A stretch of 29,272 nt of DNA from Sulfitobacter sp. (GTDB lineage Bacteria > Pseudomonadota > Alphaproteobacteria > Rhodobacterales > Rhodobacteraceae). Positions within the stretch are counted from its first letter, which is position 1, and every line of letters starts with the position of its first letter. The position numbers were made by a program, and so were the translations under genes. Where the stretch lies: the NCBI GenBank assembly GCA_024636405.1, contig JAGXHC010000038.1, forward strand, positions 1-29,272. The letters are read 5' to 3'. The notes under the pieces were generated by a model. It worked only from the letters and a program-made list of their open reading frames with translations. It was not told the origin of the DNA and ran no database searches. This document shows, in pieces, positions 16,048 through 25,422 of the stretch.

Positions 16048-16955
16048 TTTTCACCTTTCGGGTCAAGCACGTCACGCAGACCGTCGCCCAACAGGTTAAA
16101 GCCCAGTGACACAACAAAAATCGCGATCCCCGGCATGGTGGCGACCCACCAGAAATCAATCAAAAAGCGCCGCCCCGATGCAATCATTGCGCCCCATTCC
16201 GGTTGCGGCGGCTGTGCGCCCAGCCCCAGGAATCCAAGGCCCGCCGCCGTCAGAATGATCCCCGCCATATCCAGCGTGACCCGCACAATGACGGAACTCA
16301 TGCACAGCGGGACCACATGCCCCCAGATGATCCGGGGCGCCCCGGCACCCTGAAGGCGGATCGCGTCGATGTAATCGGTGTTGCGAATTGTCAGGGTTTC
16401 CGCGCGCGCAAGGCGTGCATAGGGTGGCCATGATGTGATGGCGATGGCGATGATCGCGTTCTCAATCCCCGGACCAAGGGCCGCGACGAACGCCAGTGCA
16501 AGTATCAGGCGGGGGAAGGCCAGAAAGATGTCGGTGATGCGCATCAGCACGGTATCAACCCAGCCGCCGAAATATCCCGCCGTTGTCCCCACAGCGAGAC
16601 CGATTGGCGTGGCAATCACCGCAACCATCGCCACAACCATCAGCGTCAGCCGCGAACCGTGTACAATGCGGCTGAAAATATCGCGGGCCTGATCGTCCGT
16701 GCCCATCAGGTGCGCCCATGAAGGCGGCAGCAGCCGCGCCGTGCGCAGATCGCCACCGCGCAACGGATCATAGGGCGCGATGAGGTCCGCAAAGATCGCC
16801 ATGACGATCAGAACGATGACAATGCCCAGCCCCAGCATCGCCAGCCGGTTGCGCCGCAGTTGCGACCAGGTCCGGTAGGCTTGCCCCAGACGGGCCTGTC
16901 GGCGCGAAGCGGGCTGATCGCTCAGCAACCAGTCACGGGTGGACAGGTCGGTCAT
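16044..16955 (-). CDS. dppC: Dipeptide/oligopeptide-type ABC transporter permease (DppC-like)
   Basis: 303 aa with a cytoplasmic N-terminus of about 40 residues, a first membrane helix (LAMLGLGIVIVLIVMAIFADLI) and the HLMGTDDQARDIFSRI segment characteristic of DppC/OppC. The EAA loop lies near DAIRLQGAGAPRIIWGHVVP. The C-terminus NLLGDGLRDVLDPKG is the conserved family ending. It is co-translated with the DppB- and DppD-like genes through ATGA overlaps. Confidence 0.94.
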   Translation of the reverse strand: MTDLSTRDWLLSDQPASRRQARLGQAYRTWSQLRRNRLAMLGLGIVIVLIVMAIFADLIAPYDPLRGGDLRTARLLPPSWAHLMGTDDQARDIFSRIVHGSRLTLMVVAMVAVIATPIGLAVGTTAGYFGGWVDTVLMRITDIFLAFPRLILALAFVAALGPGIENAIIAIAITSWPPYARLARAETLTIRNTDYIDAIRLQGAGAPRIIWGHVVPLCMSSVIVRVTLDMAGIILTAAGLGFLGLGAQPPQPEWGAMIASGRRFLIDFWWVATMPGIAIFVVSLGFNLLGDGLRDVLDPKGEK

Positions 16956-18019
16956 TTGCGCCGCCTGACACGCGGATCAAGCACGGTATAAAGCAGATCG
17001 GAAAGCAGGTTCAGCCCCACGAAGATCACGCCGATCACCAAGGTGCCGCCCAGCACCGCGTTCATATCCGCGTTTTGCAAACTGTTGGTCAGGTATTGTC
17101 CCAGTCCCGGCCAAGCAAATACCGTTTCAGTCAGCACAGACCCCTCAAGCAGGCCCGCATAGCTGAGCGCGATCACCGTCACCAGCGGCACGGCGGCATT
17201 TCGCAGCGCGTGCACCCAGATGATCCGCCATTCCGCCACACCCTTGACCCGCGCGGCGGTGATGTATTCCTGTCCCAGTTCAGCAAGCATGAAAGACCGC
17301 GTCATTCTGCTGATATACGCCATTGAAAAATAACCCAGAAGTGTCGCAGGCAGCGCCAGATGCGCCAGCACATTGCGAAAGGCGGCCCACTGGCCCTGCA
17401 TCGCGGTGTCGATCAGCAGCAAGCCGGTTTTTTGCGTGATGGTGTATTCATAAGCAATATCAATCCGCCCCGGCCCTGCGACCCAGTTCAGTTTGGCGTA
17501 AAACACCAGCAGCCCCAAAAGCCCGAGCCAGAAGATGGGCGCGGAATAACCCACCAGTCCTACTATGCGGATAATCTGATCGGGCAGGCGCCCCTGGCGC
17601 ACCGCGCCCCAGACCCCCAGCGGAATACCGACGATGGTGCCCAGGATAATGCCCGCCGTCGCCAGTTCCAGCGTGGCAGGGAAGACGCGTGCAATGTCTT
17701 CGACGATGGGCTTTTTCGTCAGCATCGACGTGCCCAGATCACCGCTGAAAGCCTGCGAGAGATAGATCCAGAACTGATGGTAAAGCGGTTTGTCCAACCC
17801 CAGCGCAATATATGCCGCGTCGTAGGTGGATTGCGACGCACGATCACCCACAACGGCAAGCACAGGGTCCACAGGAACCACACGCCCGATCAGGAAGGTG
17901 ACGACAAGCAGCCCCAGAAAGGTGATGGCGACGGTGACGATAAGCCTGCCCGCCTTCATCCCATAGATGGAGAGGGCGCCCCAGCGCCCTCCCGCGTTTG
18001 CCGGTGACGTTGCCGTCAT
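16952..18019 (-). CDS. dppB: Dipeptide/oligopeptide-type ABC transporter permease (DppB-like)
   Basis: 355 aa. After a short basic N-terminus comes the first helix and the VVPVDPVLAVVGDRAS segment, then the large domain with six membrane spans, a YISRMTRSFMLAELGQEYITAARVKG coupling loop and the FAWPGLGQYL motif, all standard for DppB/OppB. The ending LYTVLDPRVR is also conserved. The start overlaps the dppA stop by ATGA (18019-18016). Unlike the two other transport operons here, no terminator separates it from the binding-protein gene. Confidence 0.93.
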   Translation of the reverse strand: MTATSPANAGGRWGALSIYGMKAGRLIVTVAITFLGLLVVTFLIGRVVPVDPVLAVVGDRASQSTYDAAYIALGLDKPLYHQFWIYLSQAFSGDLGTSMLTKKPIVEDIARVFPATLELATAGIILGTIVGIPLGVWGAVRQGRLPDQIIRIVGLVGYSAPIFWLGLLGLLVFYAKLNWVAGPGRIDIAYEYTITQKTGLLLIDTAMQGQWAAFRNVLAHLALPATLLGYFSMAYISRMTRSFMLAELGQEYITAARVKGVAEWRIIWVHALRNAAVPLVTVIALSYAGLLEGSVLTETVFAWPGLGQYLTNSLQNADMNAVLGGTLVIGVIFVGLNLLSDLLYTVLDPRVRRRK

Positions 18020-19617
18020 TCGCTCTTGGTCACTTTCCGGAACGAGTTGTCGTTGAAAGATGGCCCGATGATGAACCCGTCAACATTTTTGCGCATGCCC
18101 AGCACTTCGATTTCCTGGAACATGATCACGAAGGGCGACACTTTCTGGTGCTCTTCCTGCAAGGCCACATACATCTTGGCGCGGGTGTCCGCGTCCTTTT
18201 CAAGCACGGCAGCGTCGGCTTGCTTGGTCATCTCCGGGATGTCCCAGGCGTTGCGCCATGCCAGCGGTTTGCTTGCTGCATCATCGCCGTTGTCGGGGTT
18301 GCGCGCAAAGGTATCGGCATTGGTGTGCGGGTCCTGATAATCCGGGCCCCAGCGTCCGATATAGATGTCGTGGTTGCGTGCGCGGTACTTGGTCAGCGTC
18401 TGCTGGCCATCACCGGGGATCAGCTCCATCTTGATGCCGGCCTCAGCCATGGTTTGCTGAATTGCCTCGGCAATCGCCGTGATCTCTGGCGTGTTGCGGG
18501 TGTCCATCGTGACGGTAAAGCCGTCCGGCAGACCCGCCGCAGCCAGCAGTTCTTTGGCCTTTTCGACGTTCAGCGCATAGGGATTGTCGTTCAGCGCCCC
18601 AAGGAAACCTTCGGGCAGGAACGCCTGATGGACTTTGACTTTGCCGTTCATGATCGTATCGGCGATGGTCTGGTAATCCACCAGATATTTCATCGCTTCG
18701 CGCACTTCAGGCTTCATCAGGTTTTCGTTCTTCTGGTTCAGACCCATGTAATAGATCGACCCCTTGATACCGCTTTCGATATTGATATCGGCGTTATCCT
18801 TCAGGGCGACGATCTCTTCTGCGCCAAGGTTGCGGGCGATATCAACGTCGCCTTGTTCCAGCAGCAGTCGCTGGGTCGAGCCTTCTGGAATATGGCGATA
18901 GATCGCGCGCGCCATTGCCGGTGCATCCCCCGAGAAGTTCTCGTTGCGCTCCAGCACGACGACTTCGTTCGCGCGCCAGTCGCGGATCGTAAAGGCGCCC
19001 GATCCGGCATAGTTGGTTTTCAGCCATTCATAACCGAAATCCCCGTCTGCCTCGTGGCTCATCACCAGTTCCTTGTCGACGATGAAACCCACTGTCGCGG
19101 TCAGACAATAAAGCAAAAGCGTGGGGGCATAGGCCTTGTCCATCTCCAGCTCAAACGTCATATCACCGGTCTTGCGGACCATCTGTTCGACGTTGTCGCC
19201 GCTCAGGCCGAACTGCGTCAGGATAAATGCGGGCGATTTATCAAGCTTGACCGCACGCTGCAACGAAAAGACAGCGTCTTCGGCCGTGATCGGATTGCCG
19301 GACGCAAATTGCAGACCGGGTTTGATGACAAACGAAAAGGTCTTGCCGTCTTCGGATACTTCCCAGCTTTCGGCAATGACGCCGAAAATCTTGGAGACAT
19401 CATTTACGTCATAGCCGACCAGCGGCTGATAGCTGTTGCCCAGCACTTCGGAGGCTGTAAATTCGAAGACTTCGGCAGGGTCGAGCGAAATGATATCGTC
19501 AAGTTGCCAGGCTTGAATCAAGGTGTCTGGTGGCGTTTCGGCAGAGACTTGTGTGGTTGTCAGGCCCATCGTGAGCGAAACGACCGCAGAAGCGATAAAT
19601 CTGGAATAATATCTCAT
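18016..19617 (-). CDS. dppA: Periplasmic peptide-binding protein (SBP family 5, DppA-like)
   Basis: 533 aa from the ATG at 19617, with GGGAG six bases upstream; the longer ORF to 19656 lacks an SD. A Sec signal peptide ends near QVSA-ET. The body is a family-5 solute-binding protein with LDPAEVFEFTASEVLGNSYQPLVGYD near the start, KFASGNPITAEDAVFS-like folding (GLQFASGNPITAEDAVFSL) and GRWGPDYQDPHTNADTFARN near the C-terminus. It delivers a peptide, or possibly another small ligand, to the DppB-C-D-F transporter. The M19 dipeptidase at the operon end supports dipeptides. Confidence 0.92.
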   Translation of the reverse strand: MRYYSRFIASAVVSLTMGLTTTQVSAETPPDTLIQAWQLDDIISLDPAEVFEFTASEVLGNSYQPLVGYDVNDVSKIFGVIAESWEVSEDGKTFSFVIKPGLQFASGNPITAEDAVFSLQRAVKLDKSPAFILTQFGLSGDNVEQMVRKTGDMTFELEMDKAYAPTLLLYCLTATVGFIVDKELVMSHEADGDFGYEWLKTNYAGSGAFTIRDWRANEVVVLERNENFSGDAPAMARAIYRHIPEGSTQRLLLEQGDVDIARNLGAEEIVALKDNADINIESGIKGSIYYMGLNQKNENLMKPEVREAMKYLVDYQTIADTIMNGKVKVHQAFLPEGFLGALNDNPYALNVEKAKELLAAAGLPDGFTVTMDTRNTPEITAIAEAIQQTMAEAGIKMELIPGDGQQTLTKYRARNHDIYIGRWGPDYQDPHTNADTFARNPDNGDDAASKPLAWRNAWDIPEMTKQADAAVLEKDADTRAKMYVALQEEHQKVSPFVIMFQEIEVLGMRKNVDGFIIGPSFNDNSFRKVTKSE

Positions 19618-19648
19618 CTTGAACTCCCAAGTGGTTAGAGGCGGGTGG

Positions 19649-19716
19649 TGCGCCATTCTAATGCGTGGCGCATTTCACCGATACATCATTGCGTCTTAGC
19701 ACAGCCCAACTGTCAA
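19649..19716 (-). promoter_or_regulatory. Candidate dppA promoter and palindromic operator
   Basis: Reading the minus strand, a consensus TTGACA lies at 19716-19711; no clear -10 box could be fixed downstream. Between it and the gene sit two nested palindromes: TGCGCCA-N10-TGGCGCA (19649-19672) and AATGCG-TGG-CGCATT (19660-19674, partly outside the first). They cannot both form a hairpin at once and look like an operator for a dimeric regulator. The whole dppA/Na-Pi gap (19618-19895, 278 bp) holds no recognisable gene. Confidence 0.35.
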
Positions 19717-19895
19717 GGGGCCAATGGCGAAGTTGCGCGGTGACGCGCGCAGTGCAGGCCATCGTGCGCCTTGTCGCCGGACAGTCAACTTGCGCATCGG
19801 CGCTGGTTTTCCGCCGCCCCAAGGCGTAACCATTCAGGTGGCCACAAGAATTGTGGCGCAAACCACGGACAAGACCCCGGAGCAAAGACCACGTC

Positions 19896-21578
19896 ATGAT
19901 CATCATCTCGTTTCTTGTCGAACTTATGGGGGCGACCATGTTGTTGCTCTTTGCGGTGCGCATGGTCAGGACCGGTATCGAGCGGGCGTTTGGGCCGTCG
20001 TTCAAGCGCATCGTGACAGAAAACCGCAACCGTGGCAGCGCCGCGGCCACGGGGCTGGTGCTGGCGGTCGTTCTGCAAAGCTCGGCCGCGGTTGCCTTAT
20101 TGGTTGCGGGGTTCTCGGCGGCGGGGGCCGTTTCATTCGGTGTGGGTCTATCGGTGGTGCTGGGGGCCGACCTGGGATCGGCGCTGTTGATCCAGATCTT
20201 TTCTTTCAATCTGGCGTGGCTTGTGCCTGTCCTGCTGGCGGTTGGCGGCGGGCTTTTTGTCAAATCCGAACAGCGCAAGCTGCGCCAGGCCGGGCGTATC
20301 ATCCTTGGGATTGCGTTCATCCTGATTTCGCTGCGGTTCCTGCGCGAAACAATGGAACCGATCCGCGACAGTTCCTTTCTGCCGGTGATCGCCGATTATC
20401 TGGCAACGGATTTTCTGACCGCGTTTATTGTCGGCAGCCTGCTGGCCTTTTTGATGCATTCCAGCGTTGCAGTGATATTGATGTGCGTCACGCTGGTGTC
20501 GGTGGGCGCAATTCCGGTGATCGCCGGGGTGTCGTTGGTTCTGGGTGCAAATCTGGGCAGCGCGATCATCCCGGTCTGGCTGAGCCGGGGCATGCGCAAT
20601 GCGGCACGGCGTGTGCCGGTGGCCAATCTGGCGGTGCGCGGAACGGGCGCGCTGATTGCGGTCTATGCGATCAACAGGTTCGGGCTGCTGGCCTATATCG
20701 GGTCGCCGACATCGCCGCAGACCCTGATCAACGCGCATATCCTGTTCAACATGCTGCTGCTGAGCACGCTTGTCTTTGCCAACCGGCTGGAGGCGCCGTT
20801 TGTGAAACTGCTGCCCGATGACCAGCCCACCTTCGAGGAACAATCCCCGATCTACCGATCGACGCTGGATGATAGCGTGCTGGACAAGCCGCATCTGGCG
20901 GTGGCGAACCTCAAGCGGGAAGTGCTGCGCATGGTGCAACTGGTCGAAACCATGATGACGCCGGTGATGGATTTTTATACCAAATATGATCCCGACCATG
21001 CCCGCACGGTGCTGGCGCAGGACAGTTATGTGAATGCGGCACTGGATGACGTGCGGCGCTACGCGGCGGCGCTGCAAAACACGAAACTGTCGAAACAAGA
21101 AGCCAAACGGGTGCGCGAAATTACCGAATATGCGATCGCGGTCGAGACCGCCGGGGACATCGTGGTCAAGCGTCTGGTGCCGCTTGCCAAGGAAAAGTCC
21201 GAAAAGGGCATCCGGTTCTCTGAAAACGGCAAGGCCGAAATCGCCAATATGCATGAGCAATCAATGACAAACATCATGCTGGCGTCAAACCTGCTGGTGT
21301 CCGACGATCTGGAAAGCGCGCGGTTGCTGCTGGAGGAAAAACAAGAGATGGCACGGTTGGAGCGCAAAAGCCGCAAACGCCACCTGAAGCGCCTGAGCGA
21401 CGGCGTGCAGATCAGTTTCGATTCAAGCGACATTCACCTTGAAACAGTCGGCTCCATCCGCGACTTTAACAGTCATCTGGCCTCGGCCGCCTATCCGATC
21501 CTGCACCGGGGCGGCCAACTGCTTGAGACCCGCCTGATCGAACAGGACTTCGAAGATCTTGACGTGCGACAGAGGTGA
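19896..21578 (+). CDS. Na+/phosphate cotransporter family protein with PhoU-like C-terminal domain
   Basis: 560 aa from the ATG at 19896; an in-frame TTG at 19851 is less likely, and the nearest SD-like GGAG is rather far from the ATG. Two inverted repeats of the Na_Pi_cotrans domain are visible, each with its hallmark: LQSSAAVALLVAG (about residues 63-75) and MHSSVAVILMCVTL (about 187-200), each followed by a GA(D/N)LGSA motif. About 310 residues of membrane domain precede a soluble helical domain (about 350-530) of PhoU type. Members move phosphate with sodium, often outward. It is transcribed alone between two minus-strand operons, and no link to their substrates is apparent. Confidence 0.92.
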   Translation: MIIISFLVELMGATMLLLFAVRMVRTGIERAFGPSFKRIVTENRNRGSAAATGLVLAVVLQSSAAVALLVAGFSAAGAVSFGVGLSVVLGADLGSALLIQIFSFNLAWLVPVLLAVGGGLFVKSEQRKLRQAGRIILGIAFILISLRFLRETMEPIRDSSFLPVIADYLATDFLTAFIVGSLLAFLMHSSVAVILMCVTLVSVGAIPVIAGVSLVLGANLGSAIIPVWLSRGMRNAARRVPVANLAVRGTGALIAVYAINRFGLLAYIGSPTSPQTLINAHILFNMLLLSTLVFANRLEAPFVKLLPDDQPTFEEQSPIYRSTLDDSVLDKPHLAVANLKREVLRMVQLVETMMTPVMDFYTKYDPDHARTVLAQDSYVNAALDDVRRYAAALQNTKLSKQEAKRVREITEYAIAVETAGDIVVKRLVPLAKEKSEKGIRFSENGKAEIANMHEQSMTNIMLASNLLVSDDLESARLLLEEKQEMARLERKSRKRHLKRLSDGVQISFDSSDIHLETVGSIRDFNSHLASAAYPILHRGGQLLETRLIEQDFEDLDVRQR

Positions 21579-21636
21579 GGGTTGGTTCGCGGTGCCGACA
21601 TCGCGTCTGGATCTTGGCACGCCGGACGGTTGTGCG

Positions 21637-22665
21637 TCAGCGATGATCGTTCCCGAAGCCTTCCAGCACGCTGGTCAGATTATCCGACAGCGCATCGCAA
21701 AGATACCCGCCTTCCTGCACAAAAAGACAGGGCAGACCCAGCTTGGCGATGGCACTTCCGATGCGGGCAAACCCCGGTGTCGTGATCGCCAGGCCCTTGA
21801 GCGGATCATCGACATAGGCATCAAGGCCAAGGGCCACGACGATAACATCAGCACCAAAGCTGGTGATCTGCGCCAACGCGACGTCCAGCGTGTCCAGATA
21901 TGTCCGATCATCGGTGCCGCGCGGCAGCGGCAAATTCACATTATACCCAAACCCCGCGCCCGCGCCGCGTTCATGCGCCTGACCCCAGAAGAACGGATAG
22001 AACCGCTCTGGATCGGCATGCAGCGAGACGGTAAGCACATCTGCGCGTTCATAGAAAATGCCTTGGGTGCCGTTGCCGTGATGCACATCCACATCAAGAA
22101 TTGCCGCGCGCAGCCCCCGCGCCCTGAGACGTTCAGCGGCGATTGCGGAATTGTTGAGAAAACAAAACCCACCCGCCAGATCGCCAAACGCGTGATGGCC
22201 GGGTGGGCGCGCCAAGGCATAGACCGCACGGGTGCCACCCGCCACCAAATCAGCCCCGGTGATCGCACTTTGGGCGGACCAATAGGCCGCTTCCCAAGTG
22301 CCCGCCGCGATGGGGCACGCGGTGTCGGCCTGATGAAACCCGGCCTGACCCACTGCGGATTTGGGATAGCTGTCCGTGCGATTGGCGGGGTGGATATTCG
22401 GGATCACCTCGTCGCCCGCGCCGTCGATATATTGCCAGCGGCGGTATATGTTTTGCAAAAACGTCAGGTATAGCGGCGAATGCAGCGCCGCGATGGGGCC
22501 AATACCGGCATCATCAGGCGCCTGCACCTCACATCCAGCGGCCTTTGCCCCGGCCAGCAACCGCTCGATCCGTTCGGGCTGTTCTGGGTTCGGCATGGTC
22601 GCCCCATTGGCCATGAAATGCTTTGGGTCGTGTTTCCGCTGGCGGTCGTCAAAAATGGTTTTCAT
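21637..22665 (-). CDS. Acetylpolyamine amidohydrolase-like deacetylase (histone deacetylase superfamily)
   Basis: 342 aa, the same length as the acetylpolyamine amidohydrolase of Mycoplana ramosa, which it resembles throughout. Active-site elements are RPPGHH (H157, H158), the zinc ligands D193 and H195 in LDVDVHHGNG, D282 in LGLDAY, and the transition-state Tyr Y321 in EGGY. The enzyme removes acetyl groups from aminoalkyl chains in the cytoplasm. Its ATG overlaps the acetyltransferase stop (22665-22662). It is the last gene of an operon with an aminotransferase and a beta-keto-acid cleavage enzyme. This suggests an acetamido acid or its CoA ester, such as 4-acetamidobutyryl-CoA, as substrate; a plain acetylpolyamine is the alternative. 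Confidence 0.92.
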   Translation of the reverse strand: MKTIFDDRQRKHDPKHFMANGATMPNPEQPERIERLLAGAKAAGCEVQAPDDAGIGPIAALHSPLYLTFLQNIYRRWQYIDGAGDEVIPNIHPANRTDSYPKSAVGQAGFHQADTACPIAAGTWEAAYWSAQSAITGADLVAGGTRAVYALARPPGHHAFGDLAGGFCFLNNSAIAAERLRARGLRAAILDVDVHHGNGTQGIFYERADVLTVSLHADPERFYPFFWGQAHERGAGAGFGYNVNLPLPRGTDDRTYLDTLDVALAQITSFGADVIVVALGLDAYVDDPLKGLAITTPGFARIGSAIAKLGLPCLFVQEGGYLCDALSDNLTSVLEGFGNDHR

Positions 22666-23132
22666 GGGGATCCTTTCAAACGTAACAGCGCCGCGCCGTG
22701 CAATATCATCGCGGTCTCGCCGGTTTGGGCGGTGAACCCGATGCGATCATAAAACCGCTGCGCCGCTGGGTTGTCGGTATAAACGGCAAGTTTCAGGAAC
22801 TGCGCATGCCATAGCTGCGCGGCAGTCGTCAGCAGACGCGTGCCCAATGACCGGCCACGCGCGGACGGCGATACCCAAAGATCGGTCACATAAAGCCCCC
22901 GACCGCCGCGCGTGGTGGAAAATATCGGCGAACACACAAGCACACCCAGCGGAGCATCACCGTGCAGTGCCAGCAGGGCGCGGTAGGCAGGGCAGGGGCC
23001 AAAGCCCTCGTCCTCCAGTTGCGCGGTAGTGGCAGTGTGGTCATCCCCCAAATCGGCGCTCAGCCGCATGAGGGCGCCGTGCAGCAGCGGCACCTGTGAT
23101 CTTGTAACGACGTTGATCGCGATATCCTGCAC
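22662..23132 (-). CDS. GNAT N-acetyltransferase, diamine acetyltransferase (SSAT)-like
   Basis: 156 aa, GTG start at 23132, three bases past the BKACE stop. The GNAT core is GLYVTDLWVSP (79-89), the acetyl-CoA P-loop RGRSLG (92-97) and NPAAQRFYDRIGF (121-133), the pattern seen in spermidine/diamine and thialysine N-acetyltransferases. It transfers acetyl from acetyl-CoA to an amine. With a deacetylase encoded next to it, the acetyl group may serve as a temporary blocking group during catabolism, for instance on the distal amine of a diamino acid. A different amine target is possible because GNAT specificity is hard to read. Confidence 0.88.
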   Translation of the reverse strand: MQDIAINVVTRSQVPLLHGALMRLSADLGDDHTATTAQLEDEGFGPCPAYRALLALHGDAPLGVLVCSPIFSTTRGGRGLYVTDLWVSPSARGRSLGTRLLTTAAQLWHAQFLKLAVYTDNPAAQRFYDRIGFTAQTGETAMILHGAALLRLKGSP

Positions 23133-23135
23133 GGT

Positions 23136-24062
23136 TCAGATTGCCGTCCGGTCACCACCCTTGAGGTGCAGCATCTCGCGGGCCTCTTGCGGGGTGGCGA
23201 CGGTACGGCCAAGCTCCTGTACGATGCGGCGGATCTTGGCCACCTGTTCAGCGTTGGATTTCGCCAGCGTGCCACGCGCGATCATCAGGCTGTCTTCCAG
23301 TCCAACCCGCACATGGCCGCCAAGGATCGCGGACATGGTGATCAGCGGCATTTGGTGACGCCCTGCGGCCAGCACCGAAAAGGCATAATCGTCGCCAAAC
23401 AGCTTGTCGGCAATCAGCTTCATATGGGTCAGATTTTCAGGATCCGTCCCGACGCCGCCCAGCACGCCAAAGACGAACTGAATGAAGACGGGCGCCTTGA
23501 CCAGCCCGCGGTCCATGAAATGACGCAGCATGTAAAGGTGGCTAAGATCGTAACATTCAAATTCGAATTTTGCGCCGCGCTTTTCGCCCATTTCGGTCAG
23601 GATATGTTTCAGATCCCGCGGTGTGTTCTTGAACACCAGATCATCAGACTCCTCCAGAAAGGACTTTTCCCAATCGAATTTCCAGTCGGTGATCTTGTCC
23701 GCCGCCGGATAAAGCGCAAAGTTCATCGAGCCCATGTTCAGCGAACACATTTCAGGTTCCGCCAGCAACGGGGCCGCAAGGCGCTGATCCAGCGTCATGG
23801 TGGCGCTGCCGCCTGTCGTGATGTTCAGCACCGCATCGCTGGCCTGTTTGATACGCGGCAGGAAGGCAGCGAAATGGGCAGGATCAGCAGACGGGCGGCC
23901 GTCGTCGGGATGGCGCGCGTGAAGGTGCAGGATGGCAGCCCCGGCTTCGGCCGCACCAAGCGCGTTTTGCGTGATCTCATCGGGTGTGACAGGCAGGTAG
24001 GGCGACATGGAAGGGGTGTGGATTGACCCGGTAATGGCACAGGTAATGATGATCTTGGACAT
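23136..24062 (-). CDS. BKACE-family beta-keto acid cleavage enzyme (DUF849, Kce-like)
   Basis: 308 aa. The zinc ligands H46 and H48 occur in ILHLHAR, at the numbering of the reference enzyme Kce, and the C-terminal Glu-Asp pair is in VRVGLEDS (E256, D257). These enzymes use acetyl-CoA to cleave a beta-keto acid into acetoacetate and an acyl-CoA. The founding member acts on 3-keto-5-aminohexanoate in lysine fermentation. The ATG lies two bases past the aminotransferase stop, with an AAGGAAGC SD. Next to a class III aminotransferase the simplest substrate is the beta-keto acid made from a beta-amino acid. Confidence 0.93.
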   Translation of the reverse strand: MSKIIITCAITGSIHTPSMSPYLPVTPDEITQNALGAAEAGAAILHLHARHPDDGRPSADPAHFAAFLPRIKQASDAVLNITTGGSATMTLDQRLAAPLLAEPEMCSLNMGSMNFALYPAADKITDWKFDWEKSFLEESDDLVFKNTPRDLKHILTEMGEKRGAKFEFECYDLSHLYMLRHFMDRGLVKAPVFIQFVFGVLGGVGTDPENLTHMKLIADKLFGDDYAFSVLAAGRHQMPLITMSAILGGHVRVGLEDSLMIARGTLAKSNAEQVAKIRRIVQELGRTVATPQEAREMLHLKGGDRTAI

Positions 24063-24064
24063 GG

Positions 24065-25411
24065 TCAGCTTCCTTGGGTTGTGCCCGAAAGGCCGGGCAT
24101 TTCGGCGGCAAACTGAGCCAGCGATCGGTCCAGCAGATCGGTGAGTTCATCCAGTTGCGCCTCGGTCACGATCAGCGGTGGGCACACAAGAAAATGGTCC
24201 CCCGATGCGCCGCCTCGCGTGCGCCGCGAATAGATGATCAGCCCATTGTCATAGGCAATATCGACCAGCCGCGCATGGGCGTTCAGCGCAGCGGGCAGGG
24301 GTTCCTTGGTGCCGCGATCAGCCATGAGTTCAAAGGCCATCAGCAGCCCCTTGCCCCGCACGTCACCGATCATGGCATACCGCTGCATCAGCCCATCCAG
24401 CCGCGCCCGCAACAGCGATCCCATGCGGGCGGCGTTTCCGGTCAGGTCGTGGGTTGCTATCTGGTCCAGCACCGCATTGCCCGCAGCACAGGCCAGCGGG
24501 TTGCCGGCATAGGTGAACCCGTGGATAAACCCGCCACCGGTCATGACGGCGTCTACGATGTCGTCACGCGCGATCATCGCGCCAAGGGGCACGTAGCCAC
24601 TGCCGAATCCTTTGGAAAGCGCAATAATATCCGGTGTCACCTCCCAGTGGTCGGCGCCAAAGAACGCACCGGTCCGTCCGCCGCCCGTCATCACTTCGTC
24701 ATGGATCAACAGGACGCCGTACTGTGTACAGATTTCGCGGATGCGTCGCATATAGCCCGCAGGCGGCACCAGCGCCCCGGTCGATGCACCGCCAACCGGT
24801 TCCACAATAAAGGCAAGGACGGTTTCGGGGCCTTCCTCAAGGATCTTTTGCTCCAGCAGGTTGGCATAGAATAATCCGGTGGCCGGATCGTCTGCGTCCA
24901 GCCCATCAAGATAGGCGCGCGGTGCGGCAATTTTCGGCATCCGTTGCATCATCGGATCAAACGGGGCGGTCATCGGCGCATAGCCAGTGATTGCAAGCGC
25001 CCCCAGCGTGCACCCATGATAGCTGGGCATCCGCGAGATCACCTTGAACCGCTGTGCCTCGCCTTGGATCAGCGCATATTGCCGCGCCAGTTTCAGGGTG
25101 CTTTCCACCGCCTCGGACCCGCCGGAGACAAAGAAGACCTTGTTCAATCCGTCAGGCGCAAGCGCTGCGGTCTTGCGTGCCAACTCCTCGGAGCTTTCGG
25201 TCTGAAAGTGCAAGCGGTAGCCAAAGGTTGATTTTTCCATCTGTGCGCGCATCGCGTCCAGCACGGCGGGATTGGAATGACCGATGTTCGACACCATCGC
25301 GCCGGACGATCCGTCAATATACCGTTTGCCGGACGCATCCCACATATAGATACCCTCGGCGCGGTCCAGCACGGGGCGGGCGGATTTTGATTGGTAGAAC
25401 AGATTGGACAT
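24065..25411 (-). CDS. Class III PLP-dependent aminotransferase
   Basis: 448 aa fold-type I aminotransferase. PLP contacts are FVSGGSEAVES (94-104) for the phosphate, Y131-H132 stacking on the ring, D238 in LIHDEV and the Schiff-base lysine K267 in ALSKGFGSGY; the family residue T295 or so lies in GFTYAGNPL. The class moves amino groups from omega- or beta-positions, usually to pyruvate or 2-oxoglutarate. Located directly before BKACE, it probably converts a beta-amino acid to the beta-keto acid that BKACE cleaves; N6-acetyl-beta-lysine is a specific candidate. An 11-nt gap separates it from the transporter ATPase. Confidence 0.93.
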   Translation of the reverse strand: MSNLFYQSKSARPVLDRAEGIYMWDASGKRYIDGSSGAMVSNIGHSNPAVLDAMRAQMEKSTFGYRLHFQTESSEELARKTAALAPDGLNKVFFVSGGSEAVESTLKLARQYALIQGEAQRFKVISRMPSYHGCTLGALAITGYAPMTAPFDPMMQRMPKIAAPRAYLDGLDADDPATGLFYANLLEQKILEEGPETVLAFIVEPVGGASTGALVPPAGYMRRIREICTQYGVLLIHDEVMTGGGRTGAFFGADHWEVTPDIIALSKGFGSGYVPLGAMIARDDIVDAVMTGGGFIHGFTYAGNPLACAAGNAVLDQIATHDLTGNAARMGSLLRARLDGLMQRYAMIGDVRGKGLLMAFELMADRGTKEPLPAALNAHARLVDIAYDNGLIIYSRRTRGGASGDHFLVCPPLIVTEAQLDELTDLLDRSLAQFAAEMPGLSGTTQGS

Positions 25412-25422
25412 GATTTTTCAGT

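Noticed and set aside
17998..19638. Plus-strand ORF of 546 codons opposite dppA
   Set aside because: It mirrors the whole dppA gene, is unusually rich in His, Arg, Asp and Phe, and has no recognisable domain; it is a high-GC shadow frame.
20148..21260. Minus-strand ORF of 370 codons opposite the Na/Pi cotransporter
   Set aside because: Composition dominated by Arg, His and Gln with no domain; the plus frame has clear Na/Pi motifs.
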